From assembly GCA_958510875.1 (NCBI GenBank), contig OY294068.1:178219411-178283410 (forward strand): a stretch of 64,000 nt of DNA. Direction: 5' to 3'. How positions within the stretch are numbered: the stretch's first letter is position 1; each line of letters opens with the position of its first letter. A program made the translations under genes and the position numbers. This DNA is from Endomychus coccineus (Eukaryota; Arthropoda; Insecta; Coleoptera; Endomychidae). Below, piece by piece: positions 33,065 through 44,210 of this stretch. The notes under the pieces were generated by a model. That model was given only the letters and a program-made list of their open reading frames with translations. It was not told where the DNA came from and made no database searches.

Positions 33065-36000
33065 CTGTTCCTCCTGAGCTCTTCGAAGGAATGTTGTTGC
33101 CTTGACTTAGTGTATTATTGAAATAATTACCATGAAAATTTTATAACATTAGAAACGATTAGAATAGGAATCATAAAATTCGACCTTAATTGTCGAGGAA
33201 TTAGCAAACTTACTTAATGAATTTCATTTGCTATTTGATGGATTTCACTGAAAAATAACTAGTACATAATTGCAAAGGATGCGAATGTACATTAGTAATT
33301 GTACTAAAATAATGGCATAAAATAAGTCCTTTGATTATAGCTTGTTCGGATCGGCTCTTTGTCTCGACTTTACGAACCGTGAAGCGTGAGCGAATGCGCT
33401 CCCAGCTTACATGCGATACGGAATCAATTACGGTACTTATATCTTAATTATAGAGATGACATGTTATTGTCACTCCGCTGCCTTGCCGAACTCAGTGAAC
33501 TCATCCATAAGAGATTCTTCGCTATCCCTGATGAAGATGCAGTATATAGGGCTACGTTTTTTCTAGCTGAAGTACATAGAGGAGAACATCTTAAGTCGGC
33601 TCCAAACTATTTGTCAAACTAGGCGATAGTTCGAAGCACGTGAACTTTGACAGGTAGTGTGTATGTAAGCACAGATTAAAGGAACATTCGCCGAGTGCTT
33701 TAACTCCAAAACCAGGAAATCGGCGATCAAATGGTGTTTTCAATACTCTATGGAACCACAGTAAGAAATTAGCGCGAATAGGCAGCAAAAAAAAAGATGT
33801 TGTTATCAGTTCAGCGACTTTTCGACCATATATTTTTCAAACAGTTTTGGTGACAATGATAATGACAGTAGGTAATTCATTCGTGGCTATGATGATATAA
33901 TAAAGTGTCGACTTAAACACATTTATTATGTTGTCAATTGAAATAAACTTTCAAATGCAATCACAGATTTTACATAGTTAACTTGTATAGAGAAACGAAT
34001 ATACCCTTAACGACGTGGTTTAATTACTTCGGATCTTCGGATAGTCCAACAAAAGAAAATACAATGAATAATAATTTAATAACTGTCATAATAACAAACG
34101 TCAATCACAATCATAGTGAATCGCTTCGGAAGAGCTTTTTTCTGCGTAAAGGAGGGGAAATCTTGCATAGACGTCTAGGGGGGCCGTACCTCCGGGTTGC
34201 CTGATTCTTACAGTCTAAAGCCAACATTTTCTATGCGTTTTCATTTTCTATGTAAAAGAGAAGCTTGCGTGAGTGCAAACTTTCTCATTCATGTTTCACC
34301 CCCTCCCCCCAAACCACCCCAACCCTCCAAATAATCAATATTGCAGTTATTCGCCAAAAATTAGGTATTTTCAGCCCAGAATGGACCAAAAAATAATATT
34401 AGTCACACATTTGAATGATCAAAATTTCATCGTATCATCTTCCCTCCTCAGGGTTTAAACATGAAAGAAAATGTTGGCACATACACAAGCTTTCCTTTTA
34501 TATAAAAACTGCATATTTATGGAGGTGACAACTTTTTTTCCAATTACAGATGATTTGGCCAATTTTTGGCTAAGAGACGGAAACATTGCCAAAATTCTTG
34601 AAAATGGTCATATTAAAATATTGGCTTATATGATTTACGAGTAATGACCATTGATAACAAAAATGTTCCGCCTGATCAGAAAGTGTTATACCAAGTTCCA
34701 AGTTTGGTCATAACTAAAGCTGCCAGTGCTGCCAACTGCATGGAGAAAAAATGTTGGCATTTATCGAATATTGATTGCCAAGGGACCCTCTTTGACTAGC
34801 ACCAAACACCAAAGTGTTCAAACACGTTACAAAATAGAATATTTTCTGGGCGGCTAACTCAAAATGGGGCGGGGTGGGAGGTCCAACTCAAATAGAATAA
34901 AATACACAGATCAATAATTGCTGAAACAAAACACATATCCCAACATGTTATATCTCAGGCCCAAAATATGTATCTATCTCCTAGACTATAACCTCCTCAC
35001 TCGATACTAACGCTGTCCTGGTGTTTCGCAGGATACATCTCATGACTTAGAAGTAAGTAATGGATTATTTTTTATGCTCTCGTGATATCAAAACTGAATA
35101 TAGTATGACGTTTTTCCACATCTTCATTTCTTTATAATAATTTGTAATATATTTTGCGCCCTACATGTGATGGAAGATAGTAAATCTATGGATTACGTAT
35201 TAGTTACATGTCTATTTCCTCTCAGTTCGATCTAACAATTTATAATTAATTGAAAGTGCGGTTGAGCTACTAAAAGCATCATTTTCTGACAACCAAGACA
35301 ACTCGATAACATAAGCAGAGACCTAACTATAAAGGTAAGCAACATTATTAAATTAATTATATCGAACGGAAATTTCACCACCATACCTACTTGAAAAAGA
35401 TTCAGAACCGGCTGAATGCTTTCAACTACGGCAGGTTGGAGTATTAATATAATGATTCACGAGAAATCTTCTCTCTCCTGGTTCCAATACATTTGATTTC
35501 CTACATTATTCAATAACGTTCTGAGAGCTGCATATCATCCTGATTCCCCAGTTTGTTCTGGTGATGAATTATTGTGAAGATACCATTAGTAGGTACAACT
35601 CTGAAATCACTTACGTGTTTCATATCGTCGAGTTGATTGAGTACAATGCAAACAGGAAAACATTATTGAATTGATAGATAAGTCACAAATATCCTTTTCC
35701 ACTACAAATTTTGTAAATCTTATGCGCACTTCGCCAGCTGGACTAGCATCATCAGACAATCAACTAAAGTAGGACTGTAACAATTGTGAAATAAATATTT
35801 TATTCATTTCTTTGTTGGCTTTTGTGAGGCGACAATGATAAGATTCTCCAGTCTAGATCGGTCAGTAAGATTACAATCTAATAGTTCCGGACAGCTGTTT
35901 TCCTTTCTCTAGCTCATCACCTGAACGAGGAAGTTTACAATGTTACTTAACAATCATTATGTCGGAGATATAAATAACTCGACTAAAATAATGCTAGTGT

Positions 36001-36203
36001 ACGGCATCTTCTCGTAGACGGTGTTAGATACGTGGTTCTCTTTTGCATTGTGTTACTCAGATTATTTATATCTTCGACAACATGATCGCTCAGTAACATT
36101 TTTGTTTCGGTCAAAAAAGTGGAACAGCTGTTCGGAACCGACCTGATTGATCTAGACACGAATCAAAACTGCTACTTCACGACTAGTGATATTCATAGGG
36201 ATG
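33065..36203. other. Non-coding stretch; one unassigned frame and one hammerhead-like motif
   Basis: The 78-codon plus frame 33386-33622 (SLHAIRNQLRYLYLNYRDDM, CLAELSELIHKRFFAIPDED) is protein-like in composition but matches nothing I recognise. A C-rich block at about 34300-34330 and pyrimidine-rich repeats follow. A minus-strand hammerhead-like motif at 35713-35760 is listed separately. Confidence 0.35.
35713..35760 (-). ncRNA. Candidate decayed hammerhead motif
   Basis: On the minus strand: CTGATGA (35755-35749), an extra T, stem II GCTAG/CTGGC around loop TCCAG (one G-U pair), then GAAGT in place of GAAAC, a 4-nt loop GCGC, and ATA as the possible cleavage triplet. The order and the 4-nt stem III loop copy the PLE hammerhead at 50.65 kb. 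However, stem I does not pair well and the core A is replaced by G. It could be the ruined terminus of another PLE; no PLE protein is seen beside it. Confidence 0.3.
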
Positions 36204-36205
36204 TA

Positions 36206-36678
36206 CAGGGTGTCCCATTTTGGGTACTTTTGCGGGGTATCTCCTTTATTTTTAAAGATAGAGAGTTGCGGTTTTCGCGACACTGTGCTACTTTTTCATA
36301 AAACTCAAGATGCCGTCAACAGAATTTTCATAGCCCTTTTAGTTTTTAAGATACAGGGCATTTCTGAAAATGTTGTATTTTGTGACCCCCCTCGTATCTC
36401 CGTTATCCTTCAACTTATTGAAAAGGTAAAATAACGTTCTAATAGACTTTTTACGTAGAATGCAGTGGTGTAGATAACTTTTGTTACATATTTACTGTTT
36501 TTGAGTTATAAAGTAAACTTATGTTTTTTTAAATGGAACAACCTGTATATTTTTATAGACTATAAAATTTGTCTTTTTTTTACCTTTTCAAAAATATATG
36601 ATAGTATAAACTTTTTTTCAGAAACACGCAAATAATTGACAATTTTCAGAAAATTAAATACATATTTTAATAGTAGGC
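36206..36678 (+). repeat. Left terminal inverted repeat, copy 1
   Basis: Reverse complement of 38109-38581 with scattered mismatches. It includes the outer 20-bp end, a stretch capable of encoding LFLKIESCGFRDTVLLF in a chance frame, and an inner terminal-like word at about 36538. The open frames inside the arms are shadows, not genes. Confidence 0.9.
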
Positions 36679-36864
36679 TATGGATAACAATAATAAACAA
36701 GTGCAACTTACATATTACTAACAAATAATTGGATACCTTGTATATAGGTATCTATTAAAAAAAATTCCCATAGATCTTTTTCTAACAGTAAGTTTGTAAC
36801 AACAGTTTTGTGGCGTAAAGTGACAATATAACAAAAACACAAAAAATAACATTAATAAAAAAAA

Positions 36865-37991
36865 TTAAATGTGATGTTGAAATTGACCACCATTTTCTCT
36901 AATGCAAAATTGGCACATCTTTGAGATTCTTTGAATAGCGTCCAAAAGAACCATTGTTCTCATTCGCAGATTTCGAAAAGCTAAATGAATTGCCTCTCGA
37001 AGTTTTGCAATGCCGTCATATCGAGTTTTATATACTTCATTTTGTATATAACCCCATAAAAAAAAATCTAAGATTGAGAGATCTGTTGATCGTGGAGGCC
37101 ATCTAACAGGTCCGTTGGTACCTATCCATCTTTGAGGAAAGTCATTATTTAGAAAGGCCCTTAAGAGCCTAGAGTTATGACTTGGGGCACCATCTTGCTG
37201 TAGGTAAACAGCATTATACTGGGCTAATGGAATGTTTTCGAGCAGTTCTGGAATAACATCCTCAAGAATTTCTAGGTATCTACGTGCTGTAAGACCTCCT
37301 TCAAAAATCCTATAAACTATATGTCTACCCAAAATAAAACATGAAATCTCAACTCCAAAGCGTCCTTGTTGTGCCCTTTCAAACATTAAATGCAGATTTT
37401 CACTACGCCAGTTCCTGGTATTGTGACGATTGAAAATGCCAGCACTTGAAATAAAGCATTCGTCTGACCAAAAAACAAGTCTGCCAAATAAATCGTTAGC
37501 ATCGATTTGTTGCAAATACTACTGGCAAAACAGTGCCCGGCGCTCGGCATCGCCAGGATGCAAATGTTGTAGTATATTAAATTTGTATGGATGATACTTA
37601 TATTTTTTCAAGATCCTCTGAGCGTTAGTTTTTGGCACACCAATTTCCTTCTAAATTTTTCTACATGAGGACGAAGATGTTGCTTCTATATATCCTAAAG
37701 TATCTATCTCTTTTCTTTCCCTGTTCTCTTTGTTGTATGTTTTAGGGCGCGGGTGAACAAATGATCCGTGCTCCACTAAATTTGCTTTTAAACGGGCAAA
37801 TATCCCAAAAAACGGTTGCCTTCTTTCTGGATATCTAACAAGCAAAAATTAAAATGATAATAGAGATTTTCATAGCCATAATAGCTTACTCACCTTTGGA
37901 AATATAATTCCGAAGCTTCTTCAGAATTTTCATTACTCTGTATAAAACATACCATCATATCATATTTCTCATAATTTTCGTAAACTGCCAT
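36865..37991 (-). pseudogene. Spliced DDD transposase (DD41D spacing) with two nonsense codons
   Basis: Exon 1 (37991-37894) begins MAVYENYEKYDMMVCFIQ and ends inside an Arg codon. A 59-bp intron (37893-37835) starts GTGAGTAAG and ends TTGTTAG; exon 2 continues YPERRQPFFGIFARLKANLV, the second half of an N-terminal DNA-binding region. Exons total 1068 nt, exactly 356 codons including TAA at 36867-36865. Catalytic blocks are VFWSDECF, QQDGAPSHNSRLL and STDLSILDFFLWGY; with the Asp in ILDFF as third residue the spacing is 41. The tail CIRENGGQFQHHI is typical of this insect group. TAG codons at 37652-37650 (after SCRKI) and 37521-37519 (in FCQ*YLQQ) disable it. The reading frame is otherwise continuous. 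Confidence 0.88.
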
Positions 37992-38583
37992 TATTCGAAA
38001 AAATTGATAAATATCTATTGAATAATGATACCAAAAGAACGAAAATAAACAGCTTAAATAGATAGAGATTTGATGTTTATTTCTGTTTCTTGTCATAAAC
38101 AATATCAATGGCCTACAATTAAAATATGTATTTAATTTCTAAAAATTGTCAATTATTTGCGTGTTTCTGAAAAAAAGTTTATACTATCATATATTTTTGA
38201 AAAGGTAAAAACAAGACAAATTTTATAGTCTATAAATATACAGGGTGTTCCATTTAAAAAAACATAAGTTTGCTATATAACTCAAAAACAGTAAATATGT
38301 AACAAAAGTTGTCTACACCACTGCATTCTACGGAAGAAAAACTATTAGAATGTTATTTTACCTCCTCGATAAGTTGAAGGATAACGGAGATACGAGGGGG
38401 GTCACAACATGCAACATTTTCAGAAATGCCCTGTATCTTAAAAACTAAAAGGGCTATGAAAATTCTGTTGACGGCATCTTGAGTTTTACGAAAAAGTAGC
38501 ACAGTGTCGCGAAAACCGCAACTCTCTATCTTTAAAAATAAAGGAGATACCCCGCAAAAGTACCCAAAATGGGACACCCTGTA

Positions 38584-40975
38584 CAGGTTGAGGTCCTTAT
38601 AGGGTATGTCTATTAATATTCGCGCTAGAAAAGACCCATCACGCATGCTCGAGCTCGTTTTTTGGGAAAAATTTGGGGGTGCCTATGTATTTTGACTCGT
38701 GCCATTTGTTTAGGCGCTGTTGCCAAATACTCGATTTATCATCAGGTAAGTAAAACATTATAGGGGTACTTTTTTGGGTGAAATCTACCGGATTAGGCGG
38801 AATTCTTTTAGCGCTCTCTATTTTCAGGTTATGTCACAAACTTATATTTTTTAAAATATTAAACATAGTAGGCTGTGGTTTCGTTGAAGAAAAAAAATTT
38901 GACTTCAATAATATGTAATATGATGGGTCCAATTTTATTTTCGTTTATTTTCGATTTCTCCAAATTTATTGATTTTTCCGTATTATAGTTTAGTAATGTG
39001 TAGATAGAATAGGAAAGAGAAAGACAGAATAACTATTTATTAATTCTTTTGCAAATTAAAAATTATTAAATTAAACTATAAAAGTCTACAAAATCTAACA
39101 AAATGGACACCCAAACAACATGGCATACTGAAACTAACAGTAATCGATTCTCGTTCTGTTGTATGTAACGTTGACAACATTTTTGCTAACCTCTTACAGC
39201 ATTTTATATATGCACATTCGAAATTCGTTGAATTGCATTCTCGAAATTTTGAATTAATTCGTAAATTCCTGCTAACATTTAAATGAGTTTTGTCTTTGAG
39301 ATGACTTCACAGAAAAAAGTTCAGAGGGCACAGGTCTGGGGATCTCGATTGCCATGCGACAGGACCATAAATTAAAAAATTTAATTGAAATTGTGGGACA
39401 TATTTTTCATTGAAAATTCTCAAATCTGCAGCTCAATTTTTTTTTTGCTCTAGTGAATTAGACAACGTTCACTATATCGCAATAGAAAATGGATACGGCA
39501 ATCTTCAAAAATTATGTTATTAGATAAACAACTTCTCTTAAAGAAAATACCTCTCCAATACCAGAGAATACACCATTCACGTCGCCTCTTTTTGACTCCA
39601 AATAGCCACATTCTTAATTTGAAAGGCCAAAGTATGTCAAAAAAATCTCACACTGGGACTTTGGTTTGACATATTTTTTTTCAAATGACAAAATATACTG
39701 GAAACCATTCCACTACCTTTCACCATTTCACCACCTTTCACGGAAATTTGAATAAAATTTCTTTTAGTAATTTTCTTTTAACAGTGAAAATTTTCTCAAA
39801 GTAGTAATTGCGTTTTTACGCAATAATCAACTGTTATAATGATTCGAAACATGTTGTTACAATTTATTATGGCATTCTAGTTTTTCAGGATTTTAAAATT
39901 GAGGGACATATTTGTCATTGAAAATTTTCAAATCTCCCATTTTTTTTGCTCTAGTGAATTTTATTCGTATAATAATAATATTTTCTGGTGATTTAAGGTG
40001 AATGGCGCCAAATTTTCTACCCACCCAGGGCGGTAAGAACCTATGCTACGCCACTGGTCTAAATACCATAATTATTCGATCACATTCGTTAAATGATGCA
40101 AGCAAGATAGGTAGTGTTCTTCGACGACTGATGTCTCGTCGATCTTAGACTATTCATGAACGAATGTCTACGCTTTTCCAATTCTGGTTTAGTCAGATCG
40201 TTTTTTCCTCAATGAAAGATAAATTACTTCATTTTCCTATACATCCTGCGGATATTGTCTCACGTTTTTGTTCCGTTCAATTGCTATGGCATGATTATAA
40301 TTATATGATCCAATTAAACTCCATTTGAACTCTTGAATATAATTTCTTATTGTAGCAATTATCTACATTCGTCTAAGCGGAAGTTAATTAGTGAATGAAT
40401 AATAATATATTGATGTCGGACAGCTCCTTAGTTGGAATTTAGAATGGGAATCACGTCGACTGGAAGTTTGTTCAACATATAATATAACATATAATTCCAT
40501 TAGATCCGACACGTAAAAACTTCTGAAACAAGTTTAAGAATCCGATATCCCCAGAAGAAGAGAAGCGCGAAGCCAATGACGTCACCAGGGTACATTTATC
40601 ATATCTGTAAACTTCTAGTTTTATAAAATGACAAGTTTTTAGCTGTCACACTCGAACAAACAATGCAAACGAGTTTTGTTTCCGGGATATACGTTCCATC
40701 TTTCCTGTTTCCTTCCGTATAATAATCGATGAATCAAATAAAAAAGGATCATTAGCAACAGAAACAACTAAAATTTTGAATTATTTATCCGCTAGAAATC
40801 AATTAGCATAATATATGAATCAATTAGCTATAAACCAAGTTGAAGAATTCAATTAAATTGTTTCACATTATTTTTTTCAAAATCTTTCATCAACATAATA
40901 ACTTAAAGTATTTCAACATAAATAGGTAGTACTACTATTTTGATGAAAATTTTGGCATTTTTATTTTTCTAGATA
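38584..40975. other. Non-coding stretch with a direct repeat and a solo hAT-like end
   Basis: About 70 bp are repeated directly at 39395-39465 and 39898-39962 (GGGACATATTTTTCATTGAAA ... TTTTTTGCTCTAGTGAATT), 505 bp apart. The sequence ending GCTACGCCACTG at 40060 is listed separately. No gene is recognised. Confidence 0.45.
40021..40060 (-). mobile_element. Solo terminal repeat of a CAGTGGCGTAGC (hAT-like) element
   Basis: The reverse complement begins CAGTGGCGTAGCATAGGTTC, the same terminal signature as the element at 13753-14856. No matching left end or GTCTAAAT target duplication is found within the window, so only one end survives or the partner is too decayed to see. Confidence 0.5.
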
Positions 40976-40979
40976 AATA

Positions 40980-41585
40980 CCGGGATATCAAAAATTATCT
41001 TGATCAAGGGTGGTTGTGGAATCTAAAACGTGTGTCTTACTTTACGTTTGAAATAATTATGTCACTGTCACACTGACATCATAAATAACCTACAAATTTC
41101 ACACCTATTTATTTCAGTTGTAAAACAATAATGAACTACAAATTATGAAATAACGGTTTTAGTAACAAGGAAAACTAAATTACAGTAATTGTTGGAAATG
41201 TCCCCCGTTTTGTTCGATGCACATTAACTAGCGTACCCGTTCGAAAATAGGCTTCTATCATGAAAATTTTGTGCAGTGTGGTAGGAGGCATGATTCAAAA
41301 ACTGGATTAAAAAATTCCAGCACAATGACTTAACAGATTCTGACACAGCAAAACATATTCAAAAATTTAAAGCAAGACACACGTTTTACATTCCACAACC
41401 ACCCTTGACCAAGATAATTTTAATTTGTAGTTCATTATTGTTTTACAACTGAAATAAATAGGTATGAAATTTGAAGGTTATTGATGATGTCAGTGTGACA
41501 GTGATATAATTATTACGAACGTAAAGTAAGACACACGTTTTAGATTCCACAACCACCCTTGACCAAGAAATTTTTGATATCCCGG
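40980..41585 (-). mobile_element. 606-bp foldback (MITE-like) derivative of a Tc1/mariner-type transposon
   Basis: TA flanks (40978-40979, 41586-41587) surround CCGGGATATCAAAAATT ends. The arms are inverted over about 165 bp (40980-41145 and 41421-41585). An extra copy of the outer arm word (AAGACACACGTTTTACATTCC, about 41369-41420) sits just inside the right arm. The 275-bp core is not random: on the minus strand it reads RVR-stop-LMCIEQNGGHFQQLL and a stop (about 41225-41170), the same C-terminal motif (CIxxNGGxFQ) as the transposase at 36.9 kb. It is therefore an internal-deletion derivative of a related but distinct transposon. Confidence 0.85.
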
Positions 41586-41717
41586 TACCTACAATGAGAA
41601 TTTTCTAAAGTGTGCTTTGATATTAATATTGCGAGCCATCAGATAAGCTTCTGAATTGTTTGTTTTGCACATGAATATATAAAAAATCTTAAAAATGTAT
41701 TTAAACTTCCATAAAAC

Positions 41718-43058
41718 ATGGATATGGAGACTGACAGTGATGTTCAATGAATTCCAGCGGAAATTAGAGAAGCTGCAAAATTAACATCACTAACATTACT
41801 GCCTGAAAGTCCAAAAGGAGGTACAAATACGCTTACGATCAATTTCCTTCATGATGAAAAAGTAAGGAAATAATAAGCTCCTTTTCCGAAAATGTCTTGC
41901 ATGCATATGTGGGTGAACTTTCCAATAAATATGGACTCAATATTCTATGTTGAGTAATATTCCATCCATTCACCACAATGTACATATCTCCAAATATAGT
42001 GAACGTTTGTAAAGAGAAAACTGACGGATGTAAGCCAAGAAAAGCCAAAATTTGGTCGCAACAAGAGATTTATGATGATATTCACTTACTTACGAGTATA
42101 TAGGCGAGTCATTGGTATTTAACCAAAGCCTATCAATTTTATTAATTATAACTTTTTATAGTTATGTTGGTTATGGGTATAACAGGTGCATCTCGCAAGC
42201 AAGAGCTCACCCAGTTATGTATGAATAACATTGAAGATTTGGGGACTGTGGCTGTTATAATTAATATTACAAAAAATTAATGCTGTCACATTTTCACTAT
42301 TACTGGAAACTTTTATGGCGTATATAAAAAATATGCCAATCTAAGACCATCAACTGCGGCAACATGTTTTTTTCTTAATTATAGAGACCAAAAATATTCA
42401 TTATACATTAGCAAAATTGGAAATATACTTCGAGTAATGGCTATATTCTCAAATCTAAAGGATCCTGGAAAATACAGGGGACAGTAATGTTGCTGTACAT
42501 CTGATATGATATTAGTAGATGCAGGAGGAGATATAATCGCTCTGAAAAGACATGGGGGTGGAAATCATTCACAGTTGCAGAAGAATATATTGATGATTCT
42601 GCTAGTAGCAGATTGAACATTGCCAATGGAATTATGGGTGCCATCAGCAGTACTTCGAAAACCTTCACTCCACCTCTACCAAAAACTGACATTGATTCTG
42701 CTGCTGTACATAATGTCCAAATAACAGAGAGCAATTCCTCTAACTCTTTATTGCTGACTCCATTACAATTCACGAATTGTATGTTAGTAGATGCAGGAGG
42801 AGATATAATCGCTCTGAAAAGACATGGGGGTGGAAATCATTCACAGTTGCAGAAGAATATATTGATGATTCTGCTAGTAGCAGATTGAACATTGCCAATG
42901 GAATTATGGGTGCCATCAGCAGTACTTCAAAAACCTTCACTCCACCTCTACCAAAAACTGACATTGATTCTGCTGCTGTACATAATGTCCAAATAACAGA
43001 GAGCAATTCCTCTAACTCTTTATTGCTGACTCCATTACAATTCACGAATTGTATGTGA
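41718..43058 (+). pseudogene. Tyrosine recombinase (Crypton-type) pseudogene
   Basis: Blocks follow in order: MDMETDSDVQ, IPAEIREAAKLTSLTLLPES (41755), FSENVLHAYVGELSNKYG (about 41883), TDGCKPRKAKIWSQQEI (about 42020), VMLVMGITGASRKQELTQLC (first catalytic Arg region, 42165-42225) and NNIEDLGTVAVIINIT, YKKYANLRPST and FFLNYRDQKYS. Near 42480 the H-x-x-R box is ruined (GQ-stop-CCCTS, expected GHxFRR; CGT to TGT). Then LVDAGGDIIALKRHGGG and, after a one-base loss, WKSFTVAEEYIDDSASSRLN with the nucleophile Tyr. This is the tyrosine recombinase layout of insect Crypton-like elements. At least three stops and two frameshifts; the C-terminal part is duplicated in tandem. Confidence 0.82.
42512..43055. 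repeat. 272-bp tandem duplication of the recombinase C-terminus
   Basis: 42512-42783 and 42784-43055 are nearly identical (one difference seen, TTCGAAAA versus TTCAAAAA). Both carry the same frameshift after KRHGG, so the duplication happened after the gene had already decayed and is recent. Confidence 0.95.
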
Positions 43059-43059
43059 T

Positions 43060-43530
43060 AATAATATCACTTTCAATTTCTATAATTCTAAGTAGTTATG
43101 TTAAATTTTTCTTATTCAATGCAACCTTCTCCCACTCGTGGAAAATGGGTCACTTTCCACTCTAGTTATGTAATATACCATTATACCTAATTAGAATCAA
43201 TCAACAATACTTCCCAAAAATAGTTACCAAAAACCCCTATGGAAAAAACTAAGAATATTAACATAATTCACAATAAAAACTATATGAAACTAATGTTAAT
43301 ACATAATATTAATAATCTTTTTTCTGCAATTTCGATATTTTAATTCAAGCATAATCGTTTTTTCCATTCATCAAATTCGATGAAAATGGAATGAGCTTGT
43401 TAACAAAAGGTGTGAATTTTGCAATTGATTATGAGAAACTACCTATAGAACGTGTAATTAATGATATTGGAAACACGAGCTGGTCTATCAACTTTCAAGA
43501 TTAAGCTATTATTAGTAACGAGTGCAAGAT
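43060..43530. other. Non-coding stretch, no gene recognised
   Basis: AT-rich sequence downstream of the recombinase pseudogene. I could not define the element's terminus. Confidence 0.4.
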
Positions 43531-44210
43531 GACTCTTAAACATTCAAATATATCAGAAAAAAACATCCGAAAATTTCAATATCTTTAAACGGAAAACAGA
43601 TCGCTACCAATTAATCAAATAAGATACACTACCATCAAACAGTTAAATAAAATTCAAATTTTTATTGTTGAAAAATTAGAAATTGTCTTTTCTGCATTTT
43701 ATTTCAAGAATTTCTTGATTTAAATTTAAAAGAAAAATTTTTTTTTTATTTTTTTGAAAAAATTAATTCAACTATATTTCATTATTATATAAAAAGAATT
43801 TTGTAAAACAAGTAATACTTTAAAAATAAAGTCTTGTTCAAGCAAGAAATTGTGTTTTTCAAAATTTTTTGGTGAAATTATAAAACGGCTTTTTTCGTAA
43901 GATATTTCCTATTCACTAGTATAATTTATAATCCTAAAATAGATGAAATACATGTTTAATATATTTATTATTAGTAAATAAAGTTCTATTTAAGTACAAA
44001 ATTTTCATCTTTCTTATGAATAATTTTATTGAGAAATTAATTAACTTTTTGTGGTTTTTGAATAGCACAAATTTACTCGTATTTATAACTAAGAATTAAA
44101 TTCTAAAACAATTTGCAGGTATTCATTTTAAGTTTTTATTTTAATAATTAATAAAAAGTATGAATTAATCATTTATTATTAAGATATTGAGTCATATTTA
44201 TTAATTTGTA
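43530..44210. repeat. AT-rich dispersed repeat, inverted relative to 10.4-11.3 kb
   Basis: AAATAAAGTCTTGTTCAAGCAAG at about 43827 is the reverse complement of the word at 10889. On the minus strand other shared words follow (GAATTTAATTCTTAGTTATAA, AGTAAATTTGTGCTATTCAAA, CAAAAAGTTAATTAATTTCTC). Same family as the repeat at 10.4-11.3 kb, diverged. Confidence 0.55.

Larger units (their letters stand above)
36206..38581 (-). mobile_element. Tc1/mariner-type DNA transposon with about 473-bp TIRs, copy 1
   Basis: Flanked by TA (36204-36205 and 38582-38583). The ends begin CAGGGTGTCCCATTTTGGGT and are inverted over about 473 bp (36206-36678 and 38109-38581). A second, internal copy of the terminal word (ACAGGGTGTTCCATTT at 38240; ACAACCTGTATATTT-like on the left) lies about 340 bp inside each arm. 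The total is 2376 bp. The transposase lies on the minus strand between the arms. An almost identical second copy is at 60848-63193, in the same orientation but with unrelated flanks, so the two are independent insertions. Confidence 0.93.

Noticed and set aside
33386..33622. 78-codon frame as a host exon
   Set aside because: Composition is protein-like, but there is no recognisable domain, splice context or neighbouring exon, so it is only mentioned in the gap description.
36186..36434. 82-codon frame in the left TIR, and equivalent frames at 38353-38646, 60720-61076 and 62965-63189 (LFLKIESCGFRDTVLLF...)
   Set aside because: They lie entirely inside the long inverted repeats of the transposon and exist on both arms; they are by-products of repeat sequence, not genes.
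39395..39962. The 70-bp direct repeats as solo LTRs of a small element
   Set aside because: No TG...CA ends, primer-binding site or polypurine tract, and no target duplication outside them.
42441..43045. Two identical minus-strand frames (NCNGVSNKELEELL...)
   Set aside because: They are antisense to the tyrosine recombinase C-terminus and occur twice only because of the 272-bp duplication.
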